DNA of 50,031 bases. It comes from JABFRJ01 sp964389095 (GTDB lineage: Bacteria > Pseudomonadota > Alphaproteobacteria > Rhizobiales > Hyphomicrobiaceae). The stretch spans positions 1 to 50,031 of the forward strand of contig CAYMEB010000010.1 in the NCBI GenBank assembly GCA_964389095.1. Reading direction: 5' to 3'. Position 1 is the stretch's first letter; each line of letters starts with the position of its first letter. Both the position numbers and the translations under genes were made by a program. The notes beneath the pieces were generated by a model. It did not search any database, was not told where the DNA came from, and saw only the letters and a program-made list of their open reading frames with translations. Below, one piece after another: positions 17,385 to 26,277 of this stretch.

Positions 17385-17906
17385 ATGCCCGACACCAACG
17401 TGATGCCGCCATCCGAATGGGTGGAGCGACACCTTCCGACGACCACCGAGGGGGCCCGCGCGCTCGACGTCGCTTGCGGAGGAGGGCGGCATCTGCGACT
17501 GGCGCTCTCGCGCGGCTTCCGGGTGACCGGCATCGACCGGGACATCGGCGGCTGTCGCGCCCCGGCAGGCGATTCCAGGGTCCTGCTGGTGCAATTCGAC
17601 CTGGAGGCAGGGGTGCCGCCGCCGTTCCGCGGTGAGCAATTCGATGCGGTGATCGTCACTAATTACCTGCATCGGCCGCTGTTCGACGATCTGATTGCTG
17701 CCGTGGCTCCCGGCGGCCTGCTGATCTACGAGACGTTCCAGCTCGGGCAGGAGCGCATCGGCCGGCCGTCGAACCCGGACTTCCTGCTCCGGCCGGGCGA
17801 ACTCCTGGACGTGGTGAGGGATCGTCTCGAGGTCGTGGCCTACGAGCAGGGTCGCCATCGCAACCCCGAGCGGATCGTTCAGCGGATGTGCGCGCGGCGC
17901 GTCTGA
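17385..17906 (+). CDS. Class I SAM-dependent methyltransferase
   Basis: A compact 173-residue methyltransferase. Motif I reads LDVACGGGRHLRLAL (about residues 28-42), followed by the acidic VTGIDRD, the D-x-V-x-x-N-Y motif in FDAVIVTNYLHRPLF, and the post-motif APGGLLIYETF. It resembles the small TehB-like methyltransferases. The substrate is unknown. ATG 17385 is the first good start, although a TTG 15 bases upstream is possible and there is no strong ribosome site. It is divergent from dapF and convergent with the PsiF-like gene two bases away. Confidence 0.82.
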   Translation: MPDTNVMPPSEWVERHLPTTTEGARALDVACGGGRHLRLALSRGFRVTGIDRDIGGCRAPAGDSRVLLVQFDLEAGVPPPFRGEQFDAVIVTNYLHRPLFDDLIAAVAPGGLLIYETFQLGQERIGRPSNPDFLLRPGELLDVVRDRLEVVAYEQGRHRNPERIVQRMCARRV

Positions 17907-17908
17907 GG

Positions 17909-18175
17909 TCAGGCCTTTTTGCGGGCAGTGGCCATGCAGGCCCGGCGGAACTTCTTGCGATCGTTACCCTTCAGGCCCTTCTGGTCGGCTTCCGCGGAGC
18001 ACGCGACGCTCTCGGGGCTGCGCTCGGAACGTGGCTTGCGGACCTTCTTCGCCTTGGCCTCGGCGGGCGGAGCGGCGGCACCCTGGGTCGTTGCCGGGGG
18101 GGCTTGCGCCTCCGCGTAGGGGGCTGGCGCCAGCAGCGCGGTTCGCAGGACGAGAGCTGGGAGCAGGCGGGACAC
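17909..18175 (-). CDS. PsiF-repeat small exported protein
   Basis: An 88-residue exported protein. GTG 18175 is chosen because a GAGG site lies five bases upstream and gives a clean signal peptide (SRLLPALVLRTALLAPAPYAEAQA). After a Pro/Ala/Lys-rich linker, one PsiF-type repeat is visible: ACSAEADQKGLKGNDRKKF followed by RRACM, with the paired Cys and the LKG-x-x-R core. E. coli PsiF is phosphate-starvation inducible, but its function is unknown, and no Pho box is evident here. Confidence 0.75.
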   Translation of the reverse strand: MSRLLPALVLRTALLAPAPYAEAQAPPATTQGAAAPPAEAKAKKVRKPRSERSPESVACSAEADQKGLKGNDRKKFRRACMATARKKA

Positions 18176-18291
18176 AGGAACCTCGCTTGGCTGACGCACT
18201 ACATGCAGCAACTTTGAGTTGTGAATTGGCACGAAGCAAGCCGTAAGTGTCGGTCCGGCTCAGGAGCGACGCGGTCCAACAGCGAGGAGCC

Positions 18292-19284
18292 TCATATCGT
18301 GGCAAAGCGGCGCCGGTAGGCGGCCGGCGAGGTGCCGGCGACGGCGCGGAAGGCGCTGCGGAAAGCCTGGTCCGTGCGGTAACCGCAGGCCTCCGCGACG
18401 TCCGGAAGCGGGGCGCGGGTCGATTCCAGCATTTCCCTGGCCCGAGCTATGCGCTCGCGCTGCAGCCACTGGCGCGGGGTGATGCCCGTCGCCTCGCCGA
18501 AGCGACGCAGGAAGGTGCGCTCGCTCATCGCCGCCCGCGCCGCCATCGTCGGGACCGAGATTTCCCTGTCGAGCCGCCCACGCGCCCAGTCGAGGACCAG
18601 CGCGATCGGGCAGCCGGTCCGAGACGGCATCGGTGCTTCCACGTATTGTGCCTGACCGCCGTCGCGATGGGGCGGAATGACGAGGCGGCGGGCGACCATG
18701 TTGGCGATCCGGGCGCCCTGATCGAGGCGGATCAGATGGAGGCCGGCATCGATGCCGGCGGCGCTGCCGGCGGATGTCAGGATCGTGCCGTCCTGCACAT
18801 AGAGAACGTCGCGCTCCACGGCGATCGAGGGAAACCGCGCCGCCAGCTCGTCGGTATGACGCCAATGGGTGGTGGCGCGCCGGCCATCGAGCAGGCCGGC
18901 ATGCGCGAGGGCGAAGGCGCCGCCACAGATGGAGAAGATGCGGGCGCCGCGCTCATGAGCGGCCCGCAGGGCTTTCGTCAATCCGGCGGGCAGTGGCTCA
19001 CGACGATCGCGCCAGCCGGGCAGGACGATCGTGCCGGCGCGGTCGAGCAGATCGAGGCTCGTTTCGGCGGCGACACGAATGTGCCCCGAGCGGGCGAACC
19101 GCCGGCCCTCGCAACTTACGATCCGGCAATCGTACCAGGGCACGCCCAGCTCGGGCCGCTCGAGGTCGAACAGCTCGACCGCGATACCGAACTCGAACGC
19201 ACACAGGCCGTCGTAGACGAGGATGACGGCGATGCCGGGATGGCGGCCGGCGTTCGAAGGCGTCGCTTCCGGGTTGGCGGGCAT
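18292..19284 (-). CDS. GlxA-type AraC-family regulator with DJ-1/PfpI domain (FtrA-like)
   Basis: A 330-residue regulator. The N-terminal DJ-1/PfpI-like domain (about 16-185) has IAVILVYDGLCAFEFGIAVE and the elbow IFSICGGAFALA, with a Cys at the usual nucleophile site. The C-terminal AraC DNA-binding domain (about 215-325) has both helix-turn-helices, seen in MAARAAMSERTFLRRFGEA and VAEACGYRTDQAFRSAFR. The start is set at ATG 19284; a TTG at 19329 is possible. It is divergent from the GST gene 127 bases away and may control the GST-EamA pair. The effector is unknown. Confidence 0.88.
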   Translation of the reverse strand: MPANPEATPSNAGRHPGIAVILVYDGLCAFEFGIAVELFDLERPELGVPWYDCRIVSCEGRRFARSGHIRVAAETSLDLLDRAGTIVLPGWRDRREPLPAGLTKALRAAHERGARIFSICGGAFALAHAGLLDGRRATTHWRHTDELAARFPSIAVERDVLYVQDGTILTSAGSAAGIDAGLHLIRLDQGARIANMVARRLVIPPHRDGGQAQYVEAPMPSRTGCPIALVLDWARGRLDREISVPTMAARAAMSERTFLRRFGEATGITPRQWLQRERIARAREMLESTRAPLPDVAEACGYRTDQAFRSAFRAVAGTSPAAYRRRFATI

Positions 19285-19411
19285 CGGGCGGGACCCAGGG
19301 GCAGGGAGGGTTTGGCGGATTATTATCAATTACTGGCATTTCCGCCGCTCCCGCTAGAGCCGGTCGGTCGCTATCGACGGCGCTGTCGCCGATTTTCGAG
19401 AGGTACCCGTC

Positions 19412-20104
19412 ATGACTGCCCGTCCCCGTCTGTTCGTCGGTAACCGGAACTACTCGAGCTGGTCGCTGCGAGCCTGGCTCTGCCTCGAATGGGCCGGCAT
19501 CGCCCATGAACAGATCGCTGTCGAACTCGACCAGCCGGGCTACGGCACGACGGGCATCGCCGAGCTGCGCGGGTTGTCGCCGACCGCCAAGGTGCCGGTC
19601 CTTCATACCGACAATGCGGTCGTGTGGGACAGCCTCGCCATCGCCGAGTGGGCCGCCGAGCAGGCGCCGGAGCTCTGGCCAGCCGATCCGACCCTGCGGG
19701 CACGGGCCCGGTCGCTGGCGGCGGAGATGCATGCGGGGTTCGCGGCGCTGCGCCGAGATCTACCCATGAACATATCCAGGCGCTGCGTGGCGACCGCGCT
19801 GCCTCAGGAGACGCGGGTCGACATCGCCCGGATCGACGAGATGTGGAGTGAGGGGCGCGCCGCGGCCGCCGGGGGCGGACCCTACCTGTGCGGAGAACGG
19901 TCGATCGCGGACGCCTTCTACCTGCCGGTCGCAACCTGCATGCGCACCTACGCCGTGGCGCTGTCTGCTCCCGCGCAGGCCTATGCCGATCTGCTGCTCG
20001 CCGATCCGAGCTTCAGGACATGGGAGCAGGCGGTGCTGTCGGAGCCGTATCGACCGTTTTCGCGCGCGCCGATCGACGACCTCTACCGGGATTCCGCCTC
20101 GTGA
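19412..20104 (+). CDS. Glutathione S-transferase family protein
   Basis: A 230-residue protein with an N-terminal thioredoxin-like domain (about 5-85) starting LFVGNRNYSSWSLRAWLCLE, where a Ser in YSSWS is the likely glutathione-contact residue. VPVLHTDNAVVWDSLAIAEW is the GSH-binding SNAIL-like region. The alpha-helical C-terminal domain includes LCGERSIADAFYLPV. The overlap of its TGA with the GTG start of the next gene shows coupling to an EamA-type permease, suggesting conjugation or detoxification plus export. The substrate is unknown. Confidence 0.9.
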   Translation: MTARPRLFVGNRNYSSWSLRAWLCLEWAGIAHEQIAVELDQPGYGTTGIAELRGLSPTAKVPVLHTDNAVVWDSLAIAEWAAEQAPELWPADPTLRARARSLAAEMHAGFAALRRDLPMNISRRCVATALPQETRVDIARIDEMWSEGRAAAAGGGPYLCGERSIADAFYLPVATCMRTYAVALSAPAQAYADLLLADPSFRTWEQAVLSEPYRPFSRAPIDDLYRDSAS

Positions 20105-21042
20105 GCGGCGGCATCGATATCGCCAGCCTCGGCCGCCTTGCGCTGCTGGGCGCGATCTGGGGCGGCTCGTTCGCGCTCATGCGCATCGCCGTGCAGGGTT
20201 TCGGCCCGGTGGCGCTGATCCAGCTCCGCATCGCGCTGGCGGGCATCGTGCTCGGCATCGCCGTTTCGGCACTCCGATTGCCGCTGGAGGTCCGGCGGCT
20301 GTGGCGGCACTACCTGCTGATCGGCGGACTGAACTCGGCGCTGCCATTCTTACTGTTCGCGCACGCTGCGGGCCATCTGCCGGCCGCCCTGCTGGCTGTG
20401 TTCAATGCGCTCGCGCCAGGGTTCGCGGCGCTGTTCTCGCGTATTCTGCTCGGCACGCGCACGAGTGCGGCGGCGTGGGCCGGTATGGCGCTCGGAGTGG
20501 CCGGCGTGACTGTGATGTCGGCCGGATTTTCGGCGGGCGCGCCGGCTATGGGCGTCATCGGCGGTGGCGCGCTCGCCGGTGCGCTGTTGTCCGGCATGGT
20601 GGCGCCGGCCTGCTATGGCCTGGCCGGAACCTACCTGACCTGGGCGCAGGTCCGGACCGCGCCGTTCGTGACCGCGTTCGGGAGCATGGCCGGGGCTTCG
20701 GCGCTGCTGTTGCCGGCTCTTGCCGCCTGGCCCACGCCGGGCGAGCCGTCCGCCACACAGTGGATCGCTGCTGGCATTCTCGGTATCGTCTGCACCGGGC
20801 TCGCCTATGGGCTGAACTTCCGCCTGATCGACGACCTCGGCCCGGCCCGGGCCATGACGGTCACCTATCTCGTTCCGCTGTTCGGGGCAGGGTGGGGATG
20901 GCTGGTCCTCGCCGAGCGGCCGTCGCCGGCTACGGTGCTCGGCGGCGTGCTGGTGCTCGCCGGGACATGGCTTGTCGTCACGGCACGGCAGGCCACGGCC
21001 GGAGATCCCGATCGCGCCGGCCACCGCCTCACAGGCCGATAA
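20101..21042 (+). CDS. EamA/DMT-family membrane permease
   Basis: A 313-residue protein with about ten hydrophobic helices in two EamA repeats. The first starts LALLGAIWGGSFALMRIAV and the second is around ACYGLAGTYLTWAQV. The closing LGGVLVLAGTWLVV is typical of the RhaT/YdcZ-like drug/metabolite exporters. GTG 20101 overlaps the GST stop codon. Members export amino acids, metabolites or drugs; the sequence does not show which. Confidence 0.88.
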   Translation: MSGGIDIASLGRLALLGAIWGGSFALMRIAVQGFGPVALIQLRIALAGIVLGIAVSALRLPLEVRRLWRHYLLIGGLNSALPFLLFAHAAGHLPAALLAVFNALAPGFAALFSRILLGTRTSAAAWAGMALGVAGVTVMSAGFSAGAPAMGVIGGGALAGALLSGMVAPACYGLAGTYLTWAQVRTAPFVTAFGSMAGASALLLPALAAWPTPGEPSATQWIAAGILGIVCTGLAYGLNFRLIDDLGPARAMTVTYLVPLFGAGWGWLVLAERPSPATVLGGVLVLAGTWLVVTARQATAGDPDRAGHRLTGR

Positions 21043-21152
21043 CCGCAAAGTGAGTACGCAACCGGGGTGTCCCTGAACTAGATGTTCCGTGTGCATCGCT
21101 GAAAGCCTGCGGCTCGACCCGGCGGCAACGATGTCATGTCAGGGAGGACCGA

Positions 21153-22151
21153 TTGCCGAGCGACATGCACTCCAGCAAGCAGCAGTTCCGGGGCGCATTG
21201 CTCTCCACCAAGTTCTCGGATCCTGATTGGACAGCCACAGGGGAGGCGCGCGCCAAAGTGCCGCTCGACCGGCTGGACACGCTTTGGATCAACACCGGCA
21301 CGCTGTGCAACATCACGTGCCGGAACTGCTACATCGACAGCAGCCCGAGCAACGACAGCCTAGTCTACATCTCGCGGAGCGAGGTGAAGAGCTATCTCGA
21401 CGAGATCGGCGCACTGGGCCTGGGCACGCGCGAGATCGGGTTCACCGGAGGCGAACCTTTCCTCAATCCGGAATTCCCCGGCATTCTCGAGGATGCGCTA
21501 GAGGCCGGCTTCGAGGTGCTCGTGCTCACCAACGCGATGCAGCCGATGCAGCGGCCCAAGATGAAGGCGGCCCTGCTGGCGTTGCGCGAGACTGCTGGAA
21601 GCCGGCTGACGCTGCGCGTGAGCCTCGATCACCACACCAAGCTGCTGCACGAGGCAGAGCGGGGCAGCCGCACCTGGGCCAAGGCGATTTCGGGTATCGA
21701 CTGGCTGGCCGCGCAAGGCTTCAGGATCGCCATCGCCGGACGGACCTGCTGGGGCGAGGACGAGGCGACCGCGCGGGCGGCCTACGGCGCCCTGATCGGG
21801 GAGCATGCCTGGCCAGTCGATATCGGCGATCCCAAATCCCTGATGCTGCTGCCGGAAATGGATGTTCGGGCAGAGACGCCGGAGATTACCACGGCCTGCT
21901 GGGGGATCGTCGGCAAGCGGCCCTCCGACATCATGTGCTCGAGCAGCAGGATGATCGTCAAACGCAAGGGGGCGGAAGCTCCGGTGGTGCTGCCCTGCAC
22001 GCTCATCGCTTACGACCCGCGGTTCGAGATGGGTTCGACGCTGGCGCAATCGATTTCGGCCGACGGCGGAATGTTCGACGACGGCGCCGTCAAGCTCTGC
22101 CATATCCACTGCTCGAAGTTCTGCGTGCTGGGTGGCGGCAGCTGTTCCTGA
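21153..22151 (+). CDS. Radical SAM protein with extra C-terminal cysteine cluster
   Basis: A 332-residue protein. TTG 21153 is chosen because AGGGAGG lies five bases upstream; an ATG 12 bases later is too far from it. The radical SAM 4Fe-4S motif is CNITCRNC (about residues 52-59), in WINTGTLCNITCRNCY, followed by the GGEPF SAM-binding motif (FTGGEPFLNPEF). A TIM-barrel-like middle follows. The last 20 residues carry four Cys and two His (CHIHCSKFCVLGGGSC), fitting a second, auxiliary iron-sulfur site as in SPASM/twitch enzymes. No precursor peptide gene is evident nearby. An EamA exporter lies upstream and a peptide-type binding protein downstream. Function unknown. Confidence 0.85.
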   Translation: MPSDMHSSKQQFRGALLSTKFSDPDWTATGEARAKVPLDRLDTLWINTGTLCNITCRNCYIDSSPSNDSLVYISRSEVKSYLDEIGALGLGTREIGFTGGEPFLNPEFPGILEDALEAGFEVLVLTNAMQPMQRPKMKAALLALRETAGSRLTLRVSLDHHTKLLHEAERGSRTWAKAISGIDWLAAQGFRIAIAGRTCWGEDEATARAAYGALIGEHAWPVDIGDPKSLMLLPEMDVRAETPEITTACWGIVGKRPSDIMCSSSRMIVKRKGAEAPVVLPCTLIAYDPRFEMGSTLAQSISADGGMFDDGAVKLCHIHCSKFCVLGGGSCS

Positions 22152-22289
22152 GGGCGGGGAACCGCCGGTACGGCCCGTCAGTGTCCAGGCTGGACCGCGG
22201 CGGAGTGTTCGGGCATTACTGCCGGCAATGAGGCGCACCCTCCCCAGACATGGCGGCGGAACGCCTCCAATTCTATCGGGAGGTTCCAC

Positions 22290-23900
22290 ATGAAGCTGCG
22301 CACTCTTCTTGCATCGAGTGTCCTTGCTCTCGGCGTCGCCGTCGGGTTCGAAGCCGATGCCAAGTCGTTCAAGTACGCATTCCAGGGCGATCTCAATGCG
22401 CTCGACCCCTATACGCTGAACGAGTCCTTCACGCTGGGCGCCATCGGCAACGTGATGGAGGGCCTGACTCGACGCGATCACAACCTGAAGATCATTCCAG
22501 GCCTCGCCGAGCGCTGGGAAGTGGTCGACCCGTTGAAGTGGCGCTTCCATCTGCGCAAGGGCGTCAAGTTCCACGACGGTTCGGACTTCAGCGCCGACGA
22601 TGTGCTGTTCTCGCTCGAGCGGCTGCGCTCGCCCGACAGCCAGATCAAGAGCCGCGTTCCCGGCGACATGACGGCCGTGAAGGTGGACGACCACACCGTC
22701 GACTTCGTGCTGAAGACGCCGAACCCGATTCTGCACGCCGAGTGGGATACGTGGTACATCTTCTCCAAGAAGTGGGCAGAGGCAAACGGTGCACAGCAGG
22801 CCCAGTCGGCCAAGGCGACCTCGGTGAATGCCTGGGCCCTCAAGGCGAACGGTACGGGCCCCTTCACCATCGTCAGCCACGAGCCGGGCGTGAAGACGGT
22901 GTTCCGTCCCAATCCGAATTGGTGGGACAAGCCGCAGCACAATCTGACCGAGGTGACATTCCAGACCATCAAATCGGATGCCACCCGCGTCGCCGCGCTG
23001 CTCTCGGGCGAGATCGACATGATGGATCCGATCCCGGTGCAGGATATCGATCGTGTCAATGCGAGCCCGAACGCTCGTGCACTTCTCGGTCCTGAAATCC
23101 GCACCATCTTCCTCAACATGGATCAGGTGCGCGATGAGCTGCTCTACTCGAACGTGAAGGGCAAGAACCCGTTCAAGGACGTGCGCGTCCGCAAGGCGTT
23201 CTACCAGGCGATCGATATCGAGGCGATCAAGTCCAAGGTCATGCGCAACATGGCCACGCCGTCGGCGCTGCTGATCTCGCCGCTGCTGTATGCGCGCGCG
23301 GGCGAGTTCAAGCGTCACGCCTATGATGTCGATGCTGCGAAGAAGCTGCTGGCGGAGGCTGGCTATCCCAACGGCTTCGAAGTCACGATGGACTGCCCGA
23401 ACGATCGCTATGTCAACGACGAGGCGATCTGCCAGGCCGTCACGGCGATGCTGGCGCGCATCGGCGTCAAGGCGACGCTCAATGCGATGCCGAAGGCGAA
23501 GTACTTCGAGAAGGCCGGTCCGACCACCGGCAAGTGGTACGACAGCTCGTTCAACCTGCTCGGCTGGACGCCGGGTTCGGGCGACAGCTGGAACGTCATC
23601 ACGTCGCTGGCGGGTTGCCGCAGCGCCGAGGCCAAAGGCAAGAACTTCCCCGGCGCCATCTTCAACTACGGCGGCTACTGCAACGACAAGGTCGACGAAC
23701 TCGCCAAGCAGATCCTGGTCGAGAACGACATCGCCAAGCGTGACGAGCTGATCGCCCAGGCTTTCCGCCTGATCCACGACGAGGTCGGGCTCATCCCGCT
23801 GCACCAGCAGTCGCTGGTGTGGGGCGCCTCCAAGAAGATGGAAATCCCGCAGCGCGCGGACAACCAGATCCTCTTCTACACCTTCAAGAAGAACGACTGA
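22290..23900 (+). CDS. ABC transporter solute-binding protein, family 5 (peptide/nickel type), orphan
   Basis: A 536-residue periplasmic binding protein. ATG 22290 follows GGGAGG at an ideal distance. The signal peptide is MKLRTLLASSVLALGVAVG with cleavage likely after EADA. SBP_bac_5 features are LAERWEVVDPLKWRFHLRKG, VKFHDGSDFSADDVLFSLER, GTGPFTIVSHEPGV and DVRVRKAFYQAIDIEAI. Four Cys residues in the C-terminal half are unusual for the family. No permease or ATPase gene is adjacent. A perfect palindromic terminator follows 30 bases on, so it is transcribed alone and may supply a transporter encoded elsewhere. Ligand class: oligopeptides or similar. Confidence 0.9.
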   Translation: MKLRTLLASSVLALGVAVGFEADAKSFKYAFQGDLNALDPYTLNESFTLGAIGNVMEGLTRRDHNLKIIPGLAERWEVVDPLKWRFHLRKGVKFHDGSDFSADDVLFSLERLRSPDSQIKSRVPGDMTAVKVDDHTVDFVLKTPNPILHAEWDTWYIFSKKWAEANGAQQAQSAKATSVNAWALKANGTGPFTIVSHEPGVKTVFRPNPNWWDKPQHNLTEVTFQTIKSDATRVAALLSGEIDMMDPIPVQDIDRVNASPNARALLGPEIRTIFLNMDQVRDELLYSNVKGKNPFKDVRVRKAFYQAIDIEAIKSKVMRNMATPSALLISPLLYARAGEFKRHAYDVDAAKKLLAEAGYPNGFEVTMDCPNDRYVNDEAICQAVTAMLARIGVKATLNAMPKAKYFEKAGPTTGKWYDSSFNLLGWTPGSGDSWNVITSLAGCRSAEAKGKNFPGAIFNYGGYCNDKVDELAKQILVENDIAKRDELIAQAFRLIHDEVGLIPLHQQSLVWGASKKMEIPQRADNQILFYTFKKND

Positions 23901-23930
23901 TCGGGGGCCGGTGCAGGCCCTGTGACGACG

Positions 23931-23956
23931 AAGCCCCGCGGCATGCCGCGGGGCTT
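23931..23956. terminator. Perfect palindromic terminator, probably bidirectional
   Basis: A perfectly symmetrical hairpin with ten-base outer arms aagccccgcg and cgcggggctt and a gcatgc centre lies between two convergent genes (the binding protein and the outer-membrane protein). It lacks a U tract on the plus side beyond ttcgcatt. Confidence 0.7.
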
Positions 23957-24039
23957 CGCATTGCGAGGGTATGGAATGATCGAGGGCCGGACCTTGGGCA
24001 GGTCCGGCCCCGGTGGCCGTCAGAGAGGGCGGCCCAGTA

Positions 24040-24957
24040 TCACTTCATCGGGACGGCGGCGCAGCAGTCGCCGCCGGAAGCACCGAAGTGGTAGCGCAGG
24101 CCGACCTTGAACTCGTGTGCGGTCAGGTCGTCGTAGCGCACGATCGGATTGGCGTAGCCCGCGCTGTCGAGACGACCGGACTATGCTTTGCCGAAGTCCA
24201 TGTAGCGGTAGCCGAGGTCGAGGATTGCGCGATCCGAGATCTGCCAGCCGATGCCGGCCATCAGCGACCAGGCCAGGGCCAGGCGGCTGTCACCTTCGAT
24301 GCGGTTCGTCAGGAAGACGTTCTGCGTGAAGTAGGTCTCGGAGAGCTGGTTGTAGGCGAGACCGACGCCGGCGCCGACGTAGGGCACGATGCCGCGCCAG
24401 TTACCGAGGTCGTAGTAGGCATTGAACATCAGCGTGTGCGACTTCAGCTAGGAGTGGACCGGATCGTCGACGACCGGCACGTTGGGCTCGGGAGCCGGCG
24501 GCGGGGCCGGATAGTTGTTGGTGACGCTGAAGTTCTGAGGCATGCCGTCGATCTTGCGATGGCTGTACACGTTGAACATGACCTCGCCGCGCAGTCCGCG
24601 CGAGCCCATGCCGCAGCCCTTGCCGACGCCGCCGAACCAGCTGTTCTCCATGGAGAGGTTGGTGATGCTGTCACCGATGTAGGTGTAGCTTTCGGTGTAG
24701 GTGGTGCCGCTCACATCCCAGTTGCGGGTGATGTTGTTGACCGGCCAGTTGCCGGAAGGGTCGCGACCCAGCGAATAGCCCAGGTCGGCGCGGAAGTAGC
24801 AGGGTCCTGCCGCGGCGCGCGGGGCTTCCATGATCGGCGCGTCCTTGATGGAACCGCGATGCCCGTGGCCGAGCAGATCGGCGGACGCAGCGGGGGAGAT
24901 GCTGGCGGCGACGGCGAGTGCGGCCGCGCCCAGCCCCGCAAAGGTCGTGATCTTCAT
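24040..24957 (-). pseudogene. Outer-membrane beta-barrel protein with two in-frame TAG codons
   Basis: A porin-like/Omp25-type barrel of about 305 codons. The start is ATG 24957 with a signal peptide (FAGLGAAALAVAASISPAASA). Barrel-like stretches follow: CYFRADLGYSLGRDP, FNAYYDLGNWRGIVPYVGAG, LAWSLMAGIGWQISDRAILD, and the end LTAHEFKVGLRYHF, typical of the final strands. TAG at 24450-24448 interrupts the frame after DDPVHS, and TAG at 24183-24181 after YRYMDFGKA. The frame never shifts and the protein is recognisable to its true stop at 24040. A Glu or Gln codon changed by one base would explain both. It is either a recent pseudogene or carries draft errors. It is monocistronic. Confidence 0.83.
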
Positions 24958-25223
24958 TTGTGCTTGACCTTTTGCTTCAGGCACTCGACGTGGAGGCCTG
25001 CTGACCTCAGTTTGCGAAGTCAGGATGTGGTCGCCGAGGTTAAATCGGGGTTAAGCGACGTTAGATTTCGGCGCACCCTGAGCTAATGTGGCGGGGCGAT
25101 CACAACGGGACGCCGAAGCCGCACCGGGCTTTTCGAGGCGCGCGACTTGTCAGCTCGCGGCGCGGCGTCCAATCTGCCTGGCCGATGAATTTGCGAGATT
25201 CGGACGGAGCGAGGAGCATTCCT

Positions 25224-26273
25224 GTGCGCATGGCAGTCAACGTAGCTGCGGCAGTGGGCCGGACACCGCTGATCCGATTGCGACGGGCGTCGGAGGAAAC
25301 CGGCTGCACCATCCTGGGCAAAGCGGAGTTCATGAACCCCGGCCAGTCGGTCAAGGATCGCGCGGCCTTGCAGATCATCTCCGAGGCTGCGTCGAAGGGC
25401 GAGTTGCGGCCCGGTGGAACGATCGTGGAGGGAACTGCCGGCAACACCGGCATCGGACTAACGGTCATCGCGAATGCGCTCGGCTATCGCACCGTGATCG
25501 TGATCCCCAACACTCAATCCCAAGAGAAGAAGGACACGCTGCGGCTGCTCAGCGCGGAGCTCGTCGAAGTGCCGGCCGTTCCCTACAAGAACCCCGACAA
25601 TTACGTGAAGTACTCCGCCCGCCTCGCCGAGACGTTGGCCAAGACTGAGCCCAACGGGGCCATCTGGGCGAACCAGTTCGACAATGTCGCCAACCGCGAG
25701 GCTCACATCCGCAGTACCGCACCGGAGATCTGGGAGGATACCGGGGGACGGATCGACGGTTTCGTCGCATCGGTGGGATCGGGCGGGACCCTGGTCGGTA
25801 CGGCCATGGGGCTGCGCGCCAAAAAGTCCGACGTGCAGATCGCGCTCGCTGATCCGCCAGGGGCGGCGCTGCACAGCTTCTACATGACCGGTGAACTCAA
25901 GGCTGAGGGCTCTTCGATCACCGAGGGCATCGGTCAGGGGCGGATTACGAAGAACCTGGAAGGTTTCCGTCCGGACCACTCGTTCCAGATCGCCGATGCT
26001 GAGGCCGTCGAGATCGTGTTCCGGCTGCTTGCCGAAGAGGGCCTCTGCGTCGGGTCATCCAGCGGCGTCAACATCGCAGGCGCGATGCGGCTGGCCAAGG
26101 CGCTGGGCCCCGGCAAGACCATCGTGACCATCCTTTGCGACTACGGCACCCGTTACCAGTCGAAGCTGTTCAATCCCGACTTCCTCAGAAGCAAGTCCCT
26201 GCCGGTGCCCAAGTGGCTGATTGGCGGCCGAACGCCGCCACCCAAGGTGTTCGTCGGCGAACAGAAAGCGTGA
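25224..26273 (+). CDS. cysK: Cysteine synthase (O-acetylserine sulfhydrylase)
   Basis: A 349-residue PLP enzyme joining sulfide to O-acetylserine. GTG 25224 is chosen because GAGGAG lies seven bases upstream; ATG 25230 is the alternative. The PLP lysine is in NPGQSVKDRAA, the substrate-binding loop in EGTAGNTGIGL, the phosphate-binding loop in VGSGGTLVGTA, and GSSSGVNIAGA closes the fold. Asn/Thr spacing fits cysteine rather than cystathionine synthase. It ends four bases before alaX and shares an operon with alaX and perhaps sseA, a cysteine-centred neighbourhood. Confidence 0.92.
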   Translation: MRMAVNVAAAVGRTPLIRLRRASEETGCTILGKAEFMNPGQSVKDRAALQIISEAASKGELRPGGTIVEGTAGNTGIGLTVIANALGYRTVIVIPNTQSQEKKDTLRLLSAELVEVPAVPYKNPDNYVKYSARLAETLAKTEPNGAIWANQFDNVANREAHIRSTAPEIWEDTGGRIDGFVASVGSGGTLVGTAMGLRAKKSDVQIALADPPGAALHSFYMTGELKAEGSSITEGIGQGRITKNLEGFRPDHSFQIADAEAVEIVFRLLAEEGLCVGSSSGVNIAGAMRLAKALGPGKTIVTILCDYGTRYQSKLFNPDFLRSKSLPVPKWLIGGRTPPPKVFVGEQKA

Positions 26274-26277
26274 GTTC

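Noticed and set aside
21498..23804. A 768-codon open frame on the minus strand
   Set aside because: It is antisense to the radical SAM and binding-protein genes, has no domain, and is a by-product of high GC and codon bias.
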